Shown: positions 8,544-17,365, numbered from the stretch's first letter. The stretch is 64,000 bases of DNA from Alphaproteobacteria bacterium (GCA_025359785.1 JANYET010000005.1:53433-117432); one strand, 5' to 3'. Made by a program: numbers and translations. The notes: generated from the letters alone by a model not told the origin.

Positions 8544-9329
8544 ATGGCGGGGCCGGCGATCGAGCTTTCGGGGGTTGAGAAACGCTACGGCGGCCACGCG
8601 GCCCTGGCCGGGGTCAGCCTATGTGTGCAGCCGGGCGAGTTCACCGCCCTGGTCGGCGGATCGGGCTCCGGCAAGACCACGCTGCTCAAGACCATCAACC
8701 GGCTGGTGACGCCCGACGCCGGCGCAGTGCGGGTGCTGGGCGAAGATGTCGCCACCGCCTTGCCGCACATGCTGCGCCGCAAGATCGGCTATGTGTTCCA
8801 GGAGGTCGGGCTGTTTCCGCACCTCACCGTCGCCGAGAACATCGCCATCACGCCCAAGCTGCTCGGCTGGGACAAAAAGCGCATCGATGGGCGCGTCGCC
8901 AACCTGCTGGGCCTCGTCGACCTGCCGCTGGAGATTTCGTCCCGGGCTCCGGCCGCGCTTTCCGGGGGGCAGCGCCAGCGGGTGGGCGTCGCCCGCGCGC
9001 TCGCCGCCGAGCCCAGGCTGATGCTGCTGGACGAGCCGTTCGGGGCGCTCGATCCCCTGACCCGCGACGCCCTGGGGACCGACTACCGGGCGCTGCACGA
9101 CCGGCTGGGCCTGACCACGGTGATGGTCACGCACGACATGGCCGAGGCGGTGCTGCTGGCCGACCGGATCGTGGTGCTGCGCGACGGCGCGATCGTCGCC
9201 GACGGAAGCCCTGCCGACCTGTTGGCCAGCACCCAGGACGACGGCGTGCGCGCCCTGCTGGAATCCCCGAAGCGCCAGGCCGAGCGGCTGCGCGCCAAGC
9301 TGGCCCAGGCGTCGGACGCCGCGCCATGA
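8544..9329 (+). CDS. Osmolyte (glycine betaine/choline-type) ABC transporter ATP-binding protein, OpuCA/OsmV-like
   Basis: This is a 261-residue ABC ATPase. Walker A is GGSGSGKTT (residues 38-46), the signature is LSGGQRQRVGVARALA and Walker B is LMLLDEPFGALDP with the D-loop. The closest fit is the quaternary-amine (OpuCA/ProV) group, supported by the neighbouring permease-binding protein fusion. It lacks the C-terminal CBS pair of many OpuCA/ProV proteins. The ATG at 8544 is chosen because homology begins there (IELSGVEKRYGG). Its TGA overlaps the next gene's start (ATGA). Confidence 0.85.
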   Translation: MAGPAIELSGVEKRYGGHAALAGVSLCVQPGEFTALVGGSGSGKTTLLKTINRLVTPDAGAVRVLGEDVATALPHMLRRKIGYVFQEVGLFPHLTVAENIAITPKLLGWDKKRIDGRVANLLGLVDLPLEISSRAPAALSGGQRQRVGVARALAAEPRLMLLDEPFGALDPLTRDALGTDYRALHDRLGLTTVMVTHDMAEAVLLADRIVVLRDGAIVADGSPADLLASTQDDGVRALLESPKRQAERLRAKLAQASDAAP

Positions 9330-10876
9330 GCCCGAAGCTCACCGCCGCCTTCGCCCTGCTGCCGGAATATCTCGGCTGGCACGTGCTGCTGAGCTTCAGC
9401 GCGCTGGTGCTGGGCGTGGCGATCAGCCTGCCGTTGGCGGTGGCCGCGAGCCGCAGCGCGCGGCTGCGCTGGCCGCTGCTGGCCGGCGCGAGCCTGATCC
9501 AGACCATCCCCAGCCTGGCGCTGCTGGCGCTGTTCTACCCGCTGCTCCTGGCGCTCGCGACGCTCAGCAAGGCGACGCTTGGCCACGGCTTTTCGGCGCT
9601 GGGGTTCCTGCCGTCGCTGCTGGCCCTGACGCTCTATTCGATGCTGCCGATCCTGCGCAACGGCGCCGCCGCGATCCTCGGCATCGACGCGGCGATCCGC
9701 GAGGCCGCCGATGGCGTCGGCATGACCTCGCGCCAGCGCCTGTTGCAGGTCGAGCTGCCGCTGGCCGCGCCGGTGATCATGGCCGGCGTGCGCACCGCCG
9801 CGGTCTGGACCATCGGGGCGGCGACCCTGTCCACGCCGGTCGGCCAGACCAGTCTCGGCAACTACATTTTCGCGGGGCTGCAAACCGAGAACTGGGTGTT
9901 CGTGCTGTTCGGCTGCGCGGCCTCGGCGGTCCTGGCGCTGGCCGCCGACCAACTGCTGGGGCTGATCGAGGCGGGCGCTGCCCGGCGCAGCCTGCGGCTT
10001 GTGCTGATCGGGGCCATCGGCCTTTTGATCGGCGTCGCCGCCGCCGTCACGCCGCTCGCCGGGCTGGGCAAGACCGGCGCATACGTCGTCGGGGCCAAGA
10101 ACTTCTCGGAGCAATATATCCTGGCCGAACTGATGGCCGGCCGCCTGGAAAAAGCCGGCGCCCAGGTCAGCCGCAAGGAGGACCTCGGCTCGGCGGTGGC
10201 CTACCGCGCGCTCGCCGCCGGCGAGCTCGACGTCTACGTCGACTACTCCGGAACACTCTGGACCAACGCGCTGAACCGCAAGGATAATCCGGGCCGCGCT
10301 GAGGTGCTGAAACAACTGTCCGCCGAGCTCAAAAAGCGTGACGGCGTCGTGGTGCTGGGCTCGCTGGGGTTCGAGAACGCCTATGCCCTGACCATGCGCC
10401 CGGACCGGGCCAAGGCGCTGGGCGTGGCCTCGCTGGCCGACCTCGCTCGCGCGGCGCCGAGGCTCACCCTGGGCTCGGACCTGGAGTTCCTCTCGCGCCC
10501 GGAATGGAAGGCCATCGAGGACGCCTACGGGCTCAACTTCAAGACCAAGCGGTCCTACCAGCCGACCTTCATGTACCGGGCGCTGGCGGGTGGCGAGGCC
10601 GACGTGATCTCGGCCTTCTCGTCGGACGGTCGGATCGCCGCCGACAAGCTGGTGATCCTCACCGACCCCAAGGCCGCCATCCCGCCCTACGACGCCGTGG
10701 TGCTGATCTCGCCCAGGCGAGCCGGCGACAAACGCTTGCTGGACGCGCTGCGCCCGTTGATCGGCAAGATCGACGTCGCCGCCATGCAAGCCGCCAACTA
10801 CAGCGTCGACCGCGACCAGAACAAGGCCAGCCCCGCCGAGGCGGCCAAGGCGCTGGAAAGCCGGCTAGGGCGCTGA
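9326..10876 (+). CDS. Osmolyte ABC transporter permease fused to substrate-binding protein (OpuC/EgtU type)
   Basis: This 516-residue fusion has an N-terminal permease (about 1-240) with five or six membrane helices and the EAA-loop EAADGVGMTSRQRLLQVELP. A further membrane helix leads to an extracytoplasmic OpuAC-type binding domain (about 250-516). That domain begins with VVGAKNFSEQYILAELMAG and contains AYRALAAGELDVYVDYSGT. Such fusions import glycine betaine, choline, carnitine or related thiols/betaines; the substrate is not determinable here. It starts inside the ATPase stop (ATGA overlap). The last 200 bases are duplicated at 12397-12610. Confidence 0.88.
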   Translation: MSPKLTAAFALLPEYLGWHVLLSFSALVLGVAISLPLAVAASRSARLRWPLLAGASLIQTIPSLALLALFYPLLLALATLSKATLGHGFSALGFLPSLLALTLYSMLPILRNGAAAILGIDAAIREAADGVGMTSRQRLLQVELPLAAPVIMAGVRTAAVWTIGAATLSTPVGQTSLGNYIFAGLQTENWVFVLFGCAASAVLALAADQLLGLIEAGAARRSLRLVLIGAIGLLIGVAAAVTPLAGLGKTGAYVVGAKNFSEQYILAELMAGRLEKAGAQVSRKEDLGSAVAYRALAAGELDVYVDYSGTLWTNALNRKDNPGRAEVLKQLSAELKKRDGVVVLGSLGFENAYALTMRPDRAKALGVASLADLARAAPRLTLGSDLEFLSRPEWKAIEDAYGLNFKTKRSYQPTFMYRALAGGEADVISAFSSDGRIAADKLVILTDPKAAIPPYDAVVLISPRRAGDKRLLDALRPLIGKIDVAAMQAANYSVDRDQNKASPAEAAKALESRLGR

Positions 10877-10889
10877 GTGGCTCCTCAAC

Positions 10890-11462
10890 TCACTTGAGCA
10901 CTGGGTAGAAGAGGATGGGATAGGCGATCATCGTGCCGCCCAGGACCAGCGGCGCCGCGATCTGCACCCAACGCCGGTCGACAAAGAACGCCGCCAGGCC
11001 AGCGGCCAACATTGGGATCGCTATCAGGTTCTGCCATCCCCAGGATGTGAGGCCATACCGCAACGCCCCCTCGAAATTGAGCCCGACGCCGACGATCATC
11101 ATGGCGATATAGGCGCCAAGATAGGTGCGCCGTTCGCGCCCATGGAACGCCTGAAGATCGTAGCCGTCGCCGTCCTCGAAGTCGGGAGACACGAGTGCGG
11201 CGAGGAAATATTGGGCGATCACCAAGACGAAGTTCGAGGCGATCACTTCCAGGTCGAACCTGGCGACCGTCCTCAGATCCCACAGGCTGAGCCAATTCGC
11301 CGACAAGAGTAGAAAGATGCCCGCCATCCACAGCGCATGGGGCCAGGAGAAGACCAACTGGCGCCTGTGCCGGATCATTCGCGTGGCGGCGAACAGGATG
11401 TGTGTCAGCGCGACCGCATAGATGAAGCTTAAGAACAGCAGAATGAAATCGAACGGATGCAC
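10890..11462 (-). CDS. Conserved hypothetical multi-pass membrane protein
   Basis: This 190-residue protein is almost entirely membrane-embedded, with five or six hydrophobic helices beginning FILLFLSFIYAVALTHILFA. It has no catalytic motif I recognise. The first helix carries a conserved-looking His, and the loop after helix 3 is acidic (DFEDGDGYD). It is convergent with the ABC fusion (13-base gap) and divergent from the PEP-CTERM gene. Function unknown. Confidence 0.7.
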   Translation of the reverse strand: MHPFDFILLFLSFIYAVALTHILFAATRMIRHRRQLVFSWPHALWMAGIFLLLSANWLSLWDLRTVARFDLEVIASNFVLVIAQYFLAALVSPDFEDGDGYDLQAFHGRERRTYLGAYIAMMIVGVGLNFEGALRYGLTSWGWQNLIAIPMLAAGLAAFFVDRRWVQIAAPLVLGGTMIAYPILFYPVLK

Positions 11463-11594
11463 GTCGCTCTCCCGGAGTCGGCTGGAGCGAGCTTAGCTGT
11501 GTCCGCCGTTTTGGGAACGCGTCTCGCCGGCGCCCCGTCGGGTCGCACCCGAAAGTGGACGCACCGAAGGACCGCAGGGGGGCGAGCTCTGCCA

Positions 11595-11620
11595 CGGGGG
11601 TTGCGTCACCGTAACCCCCG
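11595..11620. repeat. Inverted repeat in the divergent intergenic region
   Basis: CGGGGGTT (11595-11602) and AACCCCCG (11613-11620) form a perfect 8-bp stem around a 10-base loop. It lies between two divergently read genes, so it is more likely an operator or RNA leader element than a terminator. Confidence 0.5.
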
Positions 11621-11645
11621 CGTTGGGATAGCGACGGAGATGTGT

Positions 11646-11671
11646 CCGCATAGTGCAAACGCACTATGCGG
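11646..11671. repeat. Strong hairpin upstream of the PEP-CTERM gene
   Basis: CCGCATAGTGC (11646-11656) and GCACTATGCGG (11661-11671) are perfect 11-bp arms separated by AAAC. This hairpin is about 70 bases upstream of the PEP-CTERM start at 11742. It could be an operator or a structured 5' leader. No T tract follows. Confidence 0.6.
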
Positions 11672-11741
11672 CGACGTCCTCGCTGCGATAGCTGTCCGTG
11701 ACACGCGCCAAGATCGTCAGTAGTTTTCAGGAAGTTGATCT

Positions 11742-12380
11742 GTGAAGATGTCGAGATACCAACTGCACACAGCGTCCGCGGGCTTGGTCGCCGCTGCATT
11801 CTGCGCCGCATCTCCGGCGCTCGCGGCGGTGACCTATCACTATGGCGGCTCCGTCCCGCCGGTGAATTCGCGGGACGGCGGGATCGTCAACTTCATCGAC
11901 GCCAATGCGCCCATCCAGTTCGACTTCACCCTGGCCACCGATATCGCCGCGAACCTCAGCGGCGCCGACATCAAGGCGTCGATGCTCTCCTGGGCGGTGA
12001 CCGGGGGCAAGGCGCAGTCCAGCGTCAGTTCCACCGATATCGCGGCGCTGCTGGGCCATGCCTTCTTCACCACCGACGGCCAGCACAATATCACCGCCTG
12101 GTTTATCAGTGGCCACGCCGACATCGCCGCCCTGCCGCAGGACGAACTGGACTTCTTGTTCGACTCCGGGACGTCCGATTCCGAGACCCTCAGGTGGATC
12201 AACATCGGTAACGGCCAGAACACCGGCGGAGCGACGTCGACGACCGGCGCCTTGGGCAGGTTCGTTAAGCTCGACGCCGCGCCTGGCGTGCCAGAACCGT
12301 CTACCTGGGCGCTCATGATCACCGGCTTCGGTGTGGTCGGATATGGCCTACGCCGTCGTCGAAACCTTGCAGTCGTCTGA
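11742..12380 (+). CDS. PEP-CTERM sorting domain (PxxWA type) secreted protein
   Basis: This 212-residue protein has an N-terminal signal peptide (LVAAAFCAASPALA) and a low-complexity beta-rich body. The C-terminal sorting signal is VPEPSTWALMITGFGVVGYG followed by LRRRR, the PEPxxWA-CTERM arrangement recognised by exosortase-type systems. The start is GTG at 11742, with AGGAAG 7 bases upstream; ATG at 11748 is an alternative. No exosortase gene is in the window. Likely surface or extracellular; specific function unknown. Confidence 0.85.
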   Translation: MKMSRYQLHTASAGLVAAAFCAASPALAAVTYHYGGSVPPVNSRDGGIVNFIDANAPIQFDFTLATDIAANLSGADIKASMLSWAVTGGKAQSSVSSTDIAALLGHAFFTTDGQHNITAWFISGHADIAALPQDELDFLFDSGTSDSETLRWINIGNGQNTGGATSTTGALGRFVKLDAAPGVPEPSTWALMITGFGVVGYGLRRRRNLAVV

Positions 12381-12396
12381 TCGATAGGGGCGCTTC

Positions 12397-12610
12397 GCCC
12401 AAGGGCGCCATCCCGCCCTATGACGCCTTGGTGCTGATCTCGCCCAGGCGGGCGGGCGAAAAGCGACTGATCGCCGTGCTACAGCCTCTGATCGGCAAGA
12501 TCGACGTCGCCGCCATGCAAGCCGCCAACTACAGCGTCGACCGCGACCGCGACCGCGACCGCGACCGCGACAAGGCCAGCCCAGCCGAGGCCGCCAGAGC
12601 CTGGCGCTGA
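12397..12610 (+). pseudogene. Duplicated 3' fragment of the OpuC-like permease/binding-protein gene
   Basis: This segment repeats the last roughly 200 bases of the gene ending at 10876, in the same orientation and frame (AIPPYDAxVLISPRRAG, then IGKIDVAAMQAANYSVDRD). Bases 12489-12548 are identical to 10758-10817 (60 of 60 by eye). The upstream nine-tenths of the gene is absent and no start or signal peptide is present. A hexamer expansion replaces the original QN codons. The fragment ends at its own TGA (12608-12610). It is a remnant and probably not expressed. Confidence 0.85.
12539..12571 (+). repeat. Tandem hexamer GACCGC x5
   Basis: Five perfect copies of GACCGC (12539-12568) plus GAC encode alternating Asp-Arg within the OpuC-like fragment. 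The parent gene has one unit and a partial at the same place. This looks like slippage expansion after duplication, in DNA free of coding constraint. Confidence 0.9.
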
Positions 12611-12612
12611 AG

Positions 12613-12896
12613 GTGCGGCTGGCGCGCGAGATGGCGCGGGCCGATCATCCGTCCGCGCCCGCGCCGCCACCGGTTCCCCGCGACGAGGCGGCCATCGCGG
12701 CGCGGGTGGAAGAGCTCCGCGGCTCTGTCCAGCGGGTGATCTGGACGACCACGTGGTGTCGCTCTGCCGCTCGCTTGGCCTCGACCTCGGGCTCGCCCGC
12801 CGCTGGCGTGAGCTTCCCGACCCGCCGGACGAGCCGTTCAGCGATCCGCCGGACGATGCCGCGCCCCGCGCGCTCGCCTGGCGCGGCTCCGGCTGA
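12613..12896 (+). pseudogene. Frameshifted small ORF upstream of fliQ
   Basis: Two adjacent frames read like one protein. Frame one runs from GTG 12613 through RLAREMARADH and EAAIAARVEELRGSVQRVI to about 12740. Frame two then continues as LDDHVVSLCRSLGLDLGLA, RRWRELPDPPDEPF and ALAWRGSG to the TGA at 12894-12896. The second half has a credible composition only in that frame. A single indel near 12740 would join them. It is either a pseudogene or a sequencing error. The intact product would be about 95 residues, cytoplasmic, of unknown function. It directly abuts the duplicated OpuC fragment. Confidence 0.6.
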
Positions 12897-12903
12897 GGCG
12901 GCA

Positions 12904-12937
12904 GATTCTGCCGCGCCCGTAGGCTTTCATTAACCAT
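12904..12937 (+). promoter_or_regulatory. CtrA half-site (TTAACCAT) and GANTC upstream of fliQ
   Basis: TTAACCAT at 12930-12937 matches the reported 8-mer CtrA half-site motif of Caulobacter, 62 bases upstream of fliQ. GATTC (a GANTC site) lies at 12904-12908. No second TTAA is found seven bases away, so this would be a half-site. It suggests that fliQ-fliR-flhB(-cckA) has its own cell-cycle promoter. Confidence 0.65.
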
Positions 12938-12999
12938 GCCGGGCCATCTTGACGGGGTTCGCTGACGAGCGAATTCGTCAAGCTTTCCAAGAGGTCCCC

Positions 13000-13263
13000 A
13001 TGAACAGCGCCGAGGTTCTCGACGTCGGCCGCGACGCCATCTGGCTGACCCTGCAGCTCTGCGCGCCGTGCCTGATCGTCGGCCTGGTCGTGGGCGTCGG
13101 GATCGGCCTGTTGCAGGCGCTGACCCAGGTGCAGGAAGCCACCCTGGTCTATGCCCCGAAGATCGTGGCGATCTTCGTCTCGCTGCTGGTCTTCCTGCCG
13201 CTGATGGGCTCTCTGATGAGCGGCTTCATGCAGCACATCGCCGCGCGGATCGCGAGCCTCTAG
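13000..13263 (+). CDS. fliQ: Flagellar type III export gate protein FliQ
   Basis: This 87-residue protein has two membrane helices (LCAPCLIVGLVVGVGIGLLQ and IVAIFVSLLVFLPLMGSLMS). It has the FliQ hallmark LTQVQEATLVYAPKI between them. The ATG at 13000 gives the normal family length; an in-frame start at 12949 would add 17 unconserved residues. It is followed 24 bases later by fliR. Confidence 0.96.
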   Translation: MNSAEVLDVGRDAIWLTLQLCAPCLIVGLVVGVGIGLLQALTQVQEATLVYAPKIVAIFVSLLVFLPLMGSLMSGFMQHIAARIASL

Positions 13264-13287
13264 GGCCGCGGGCTCCCAGGATCGCGC

Positions 13288-14046
13288 ATGGAGCACTACG
13301 CCACCGCCCAGCAGGTGTTCGCCGGTGGCCTGATCTTCGCCAGGCTGGGCGCGCTGGTCATGCTGATCCCCGGCTTCGGCGAGAATTTCGTACCGGTGCG
13401 GGTGCGCCTGTCGCTGGCGCTGCTCTTGGCCCTGGTGCTGTTTCCCCTGGTGGGCGCGAGCGTGCCGCCGATCCCGGTCGACGTCAGCGGCATCGCCCTG
13501 GCGGTGATCAAGGAGACCGCTATCGGCCTGATGATCGGCACGATCCTGCGGATGTTCATGAGTTCGCTGGCGGCGGCCGGCGAGATCGTTTCGATCCAGA
13601 CCACGCTGGGGTTCGCCCAGACCGCCAACCCGACCCAGGCCGCGCCGTCGACGACCATCGGCACCTTCCTGGGCCTGATGGGCGTGGTGCTGATCATGAC
13701 CACCAACCTGCACCATCTGTTCCTCTCGGCGATAGTCCACTCCTACACGATCTTCCCCTTCACCAAGGCGCTGGCGGTGGGCGACGCCAATGCCCTGGCC
13801 ATCCAGACGGTGTCGCGCTCGTTCGCGCTCGGCCTGCAACTGGCGGCGCCGGTGGTGGCCTTCTCGCTGATCTTCAACATCGCCACGGGGCTCGTGGGCC
13901 GGGTGATGCCGCAGTTCCAGATCTTCTTCGTCGCCTCGCCGCTCATGGTGCTGCTGGGCCTGTCGATTTTCGCGCTCAGCCTGGGTCTGATCGGCATCGT
14001 CTGGATCGAACACTACCGCGACCTGCTCGCGCCGTTCGGCGGCTAG
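13288..14046 (+). CDS. fliR: Flagellar type III export gate protein FliR
   Basis: This 252-residue polytopic protein completes the FliPQR export pore. Family features include ARLGALVMLIPGFGENFVPV near the N-terminus, LGFAQTANPTQAAPSTTIG in the middle loop and LVGRVMPQFQIFFVASPL near the C-terminus. Length is standard. There are 19 bases between its stop and flhB. Confidence 0.96.
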   Translation: MEHYATAQQVFAGGLIFARLGALVMLIPGFGENFVPVRVRLSLALLLALVLFPLVGASVPPIPVDVSGIALAVIKETAIGLMIGTILRMFMSSLAAAGEIVSIQTTLGFAQTANPTQAAPSTTIGTFLGLMGVVLIMTTNLHHLFLSAIVHSYTIFPFTKALAVGDANALAIQTVSRSFALGLQLAAPVVAFSLIFNIATGLVGRVMPQFQIFFVASPLMVLLGLSIFALSLGLIGIVWIEHYRDLLAPFGG

Positions 14047-14065
14047 CGCCCATGGAACGCGCGAC

Positions 14066-15160
14066 ATGAGCGACACCAGCGATGCGGCCTCCCGCACAGA
14101 AGACGCCACCCCGCGCAAACTGCAGCAGGCGCGCGAGCGGGGCGAGGTGGTCAAGACCCCGGACCTCGGGGCCCTGGCCTCGCTGACCGGGGCGGCCGCC
14201 ATGGCGGCGCTGGCCGGGGGATGGATTTGCCGCAACCTCGCCACCACGCTGACACCGTTTTTCGCTCACCCGGACTCGATGAGCTTCGAGGGCGGCGGCG
14301 GGGTGCAGATTCTGCGCGCCGCGATGCTGGCCGCCGCGCCGGGCGGCGCGGTGATGCTGGCGGCCTGCGCGGCCGGGGTGTTCGGCAACGTGATCCAGAC
14401 GGGCTTCCTGTTCAGCCCGGAGAAGCTGTCGTTCGACCTCCAGAAGATTTCTCCGGTCGCGGGCTTCAAGCGGATCTTCGGCATCGACGGTTTCGTGCAG
14501 TTCCTGAAGTCGCTGTTGAAGGTGGCGTTGACCGGCCTGCTCGCCTGGTGGGTGCTGAACCCGCATCTGCACGAGCTGGAGAACCTGGCGGGCATGGAGC
14601 CCATCGCCATGCTGGACTTCGCCTGCGACATCCTGCGCCGGCTGGTGTTCGCCGTCGCGGGCTTCCTGCTGCTCGTCGCCGGCGCCGACTGGTTCTGGCA
14701 GCGCCAGCGGTTCCTGGCCCGGATGCGGATGACCAAGGAGGAGGTCAAGGAGGACTTCAAGCAGTCCGAAGGCGATCCGCATATCAAGGCCCGCCAGAAG
14801 CAGCTGCGCAACGAGCGCGCGCGCCGCCGGATGATGGCGGCGGTGCCCACCGCGACGGTGGTGGTGATGAACCCGACCCACTATGCCGTGGCGCTGAAAT
14901 ACGACGCGTCCGAGACGCCCGCGCCGCAGTGCGTGGCCAAGGGCCTGGACAGCCTGGCGCTGAAGATCCGCGAGGTGGCCGAGGCCCACGGCGTGCCGGT
15001 GATCGAGGATGCGCCGCTGGCGCGCGCGCTCTACGCCGCCGTCGATATCGACGAGATCATTCCGCCCGCCCACTATGAAGCCGTCGCCAAGATCATCGGC
15101 TTCATCCTGAGCGCCGGCCGCAAGGCCGCCGCCCGCACGCTTAAAAGCGGCGCCCTGTAA
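14066..15160 (+). CDS. flhB: Flagellar export switch protein FlhB
   Basis: This 364-residue protein has an N-terminal ATPRKLQQARERGEV segment, four membrane helices (to about 215) and a cytoplasmic switch domain. The autocleavage site NPTH is at residues 269-272, the same position as in enteric FlhB; cleavage switches export from rod/hook to filament substrates. MRMTKEEVKEDFKQSEGDP in the linker is typical. It is the third gene of fliQ-fliR-flhB, 21 bases before cckA. Confidence 0.97.
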   Translation: MSDTSDAASRTEDATPRKLQQARERGEVVKTPDLGALASLTGAAAMAALAGGWICRNLATTLTPFFAHPDSMSFEGGGGVQILRAAMLAAAPGGAVMLAACAAGVFGNVIQTGFLFSPEKLSFDLQKISPVAGFKRIFGIDGFVQFLKSLLKVALTGLLAWWVLNPHLHELENLAGMEPIAMLDFACDILRRLVFAVAGFLLLVAGADWFWQRQRFLARMRMTKEEVKEDFKQSEGDPHIKARQKQLRNERARRRMMAAVPTATVVVMNPTHYAVALKYDASETPAPQCVAKGLDSLALKIREVAEAHGVPVIEDAPLARALYAAVDIDEIIPPAHYEAVAKIIGFILSAGRKAAARTLKSGAL

Positions 15161-15181
15161 CCCGATGACGCCTGTGACAGA

Positions 15182-17365
15182 ATGCAGTTGACCGATTCGC
15201 CGGGCGCAAAGGTCCGAGGCTCCCTTTCATCCCAGAGGAGCCGAGCCAACCAGGAGGCGCTGTCGCAAGGCATGGCCGAGCCGCAGGTCCGCAAAGGCCG
15301 CAAGAGCTTCGAGCCGTTGATCGCGGGCGCCGTGGTCTTCTTCCTGATGGCTGTGGTGTTCGCCGCCGCGCCGGCGCTCAACGCCGGGCCGACGACGCTG
15401 GCCGGCCTGCTGCTGCTGATTGGCCTGGCGGGCGTGGCCTGTCTGGGCCTCTTCGTGCTGCGGGGTTCGGCCGAGCCGCCGGGCGAGGCCCAGCCGGGCG
15501 CCGAGCTGCTGGTGGACGCGCTCAGCGAGCCGGCCGCCATCGCCGCGCCGGACGGGCGGATGCAGGCGGCCAACGCGGCCTGGAAGTCGACCATCGGGCT
15601 CAGCGCGCGCCTGCCCAAGTCCGGCGCCTCGGGCTCCAGCCTGTTCGCCGCCCTGACCGCCGCTCGGCGCGGTGAGACCAGCCACGCGACCCTCAAGGTG
15701 GCTGGCGCGGAGCATGACGCCATCGTCTCGCCGCTCGGCGCGCGGCGCTTCCTGGTGCGGTTGAACGGGCCGGGGTCGGGCGCTCTGGCGTTGCCGTCGG
15801 CGGCCATGGAGGTGCTCTCGGCCTTCTCCACCGCCCAGCCGCCGCCGCCCAAGGTGCTGGACGCCTTCGCCGCGGCCTCGCCGTTCGGCGCGTGCCTGCT
15901 GGTCGGTGACGACCCCTTCGAAGCGACCATCGTCGAGGCCAATCCGGCGCTCACCGCCGTGGCCGGCGGCGGCGAGAAGGGTCAGGTCTTCGGCAGCCTG
16001 ATCGAGCCCGCCAGCCGCGCCGACGCAGCCCAGAAACTCAGCCTGGGCCAGGGCTCCGGCGCCCCGGTCGAGGTGCGACTGGCGCATGACCCGGCCCGCA
16101 TCGCCCACCTCTATCTGTCGAGGAACGCCCCGTCTGAAAAGGGCGCCGGCTGGGTGGCCTATCTGGTCGACGTCTCCGAGCAGAAGCAGATCGAGCTGCA
16201 GCTTGCCCAGAGCCAGAAGATGCAGGCCATCGGCCAGCTGGCCGGCGGCGTGGCGCACGACTTCAACAACCTGCTCACCGCGATCTTCATGCAGCTCGAC
16301 GTGCTGGCCACCCGGCATCCGGTCGGCGATCCCTCCTACGAAGGCCTCAACGAGATCAAACAGACCTCGACGCGGGCCGCCGACCTGGTGCGCAAGCTGC
16401 TGGCTTTCTCACGCAAACAGACCGTGCAGCGCGAAATCCTCGACGTGGGCGAGCTGGTCAGCGAGTTCGAGGTGCTGTTGCGCCGGGTGCTCTACGAGGA
16501 CGTCAAGCTGACCACCGACTATGGCCGCAACCTTCCGTTGGTGCGCGCCGACCGGGGCCAGCTGGAGACGGCGGTGATGAACCTCGCCGTCAATGCTCGC
16601 GACAGCGTCCGCGCTCATGGCGGCGGCGCGGTGAACATCCGCACCGCCCGGGTGACCCAGGAACAGGCCCGCGACCTCGGCTATCCGACCGCGCTCGGCG
16701 ACCAGGCGATGATCGAGGTCAGCGACGACGGCCCGGGCATCGCACCCGAGGTCATGACCAAGATCTTCGACCCGTTCTTCACCACCAAGCCGGTGGGCGA
16801 GGGGACGGGGCTGGGCCTCGCCACCGTCTACGGCATCGTCAAACAGTCGGACGGCTGGATCAGCGTCGATTCCAAGCCGGGCGAGGGCGCGGCCTTCCGC
16901 ATCTTCCTGCCGGTGCACATCCCCGTGCCCGGCGTCGCCGCGGCGCCGGTTCCCGCCGCGCCGAAGCGGCCGGTGGCGCGCGACCTGTCCGGCGCCGGCC
17001 GCATCCTGTTCGTCGAGGACGAGGACGCCGTGCGCGGGGTCGCCGCCAAGCTGCTGCGCCTGCGTGGCTACGAGGTGATCGAGGCGGCCAGCGGCGAGGA
17101 GGCCCTGCGGCTCGCCGAGGCCCACGCCGGGACCATCGACCTGATGATCTCCGACGTGGTGATGCCCGGCATGCAGGGGCCGGACCTGTTGAAACAGGCC
17201 CGAGGCTACCTGGGCGCGGCGCCGGTGATGTTCATCTCCGGCTATGCCGAGAGTGAGTTCTCCGACCTGCTGGAAGGCGAGGTCAACGTCTCCTTCCTGC
17301 CCAAGCCCATCGACATCAAGACCCTGGCCGAACGCGTGAAGCAGGAGCTGCAGAAGGCCGCGTGA
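15182..17365 (+). CDS. cckA: Hybrid sensor histidine kinase CckA
   Basis: This 727-residue bifunctional kinase/phosphatase feeds the ChpT-CtrA phosphorelay. Two membrane helices lie at about 45-95, followed by PAS-like regions (to about 340). The HisKA domain has [15 protein letters not shown] with phospho-acceptor H359. The ATPase domain has DDGPGIAP and [17 protein letters not shown]-terminal receiver has acidic residues FVEDED and acceptor D658 in [14 protein letters not shown]. Start alternatives are ATG 15182 and ATG 15272 (MAEPQVRKG). A gene of this type next to flhB matches the Caulobacter arrangement. Confidence 0.93.
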   Translation: MQLTDSPGAKVRGSLSSQRSRANQEALSQGMAEPQVRKGRKSFEPLIAGAVVFFLMAVVFAAAPALNAGPTTLAGLLLLIGLAGVACLGLFVLRGSAEPPGEAQPGAELLVDALSEPAAIAAPDGRMQAANAAWKSTIGLSARLPKSGASGSSLFAALTAARRGETSHATLKVAGAEHDAIVSPLGARRFLVRLNGPGSGALALPSAAMEVLSAFSTAQPPPPKVLDAFAAASPFGACLLVGDDPFEATIVEANPALTAVAGGGEKGQVFGSLIEPASRADAAQKLSLGQGSGAPVEVRLAHDPARIAHLYLSRNAPSEKGAGWVAYLVDVSEQKQIELQLAQSQKMQAIGQLAGGVAHDFNNLLTAIFMQLDVLATRHPVGDPSYEGLNEIKQTSTRAADLVRKLLAFSRKQTVQREILDVGELVSEFEVLLRRVLYEDVKLTTDYGRNLPLVRADRGQLETAVMNLAVNARDSVRAHGGGAVNIRTARVTQEQARDLGYPTALGDQAMIEVSDDGPGIAPEVMTKIFDPFFTTKPVGEGTGLGLATVYGIVKQSDGWISVDSKPGEGAAFRIFLPVHIPVPGVAAAPVPAAPKRPVARDLSGAGRILFVEDEDAVRGVAAKLLRLRGYEVIEAASGEEALRLAEAHAGTIDLMISDVVMPGMQGPDLLKQARGYLGAAPVMFISGYAESEFSDLLEGEVNVSFLPKPIDIKTLAERVKQELQKAA

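Noticed and set aside
12539..12571. Tandem repeats considered as a CRISPR array
   Set aside because: Units are only six bases with no spacers. No other regularly spaced repeats occur in the window.
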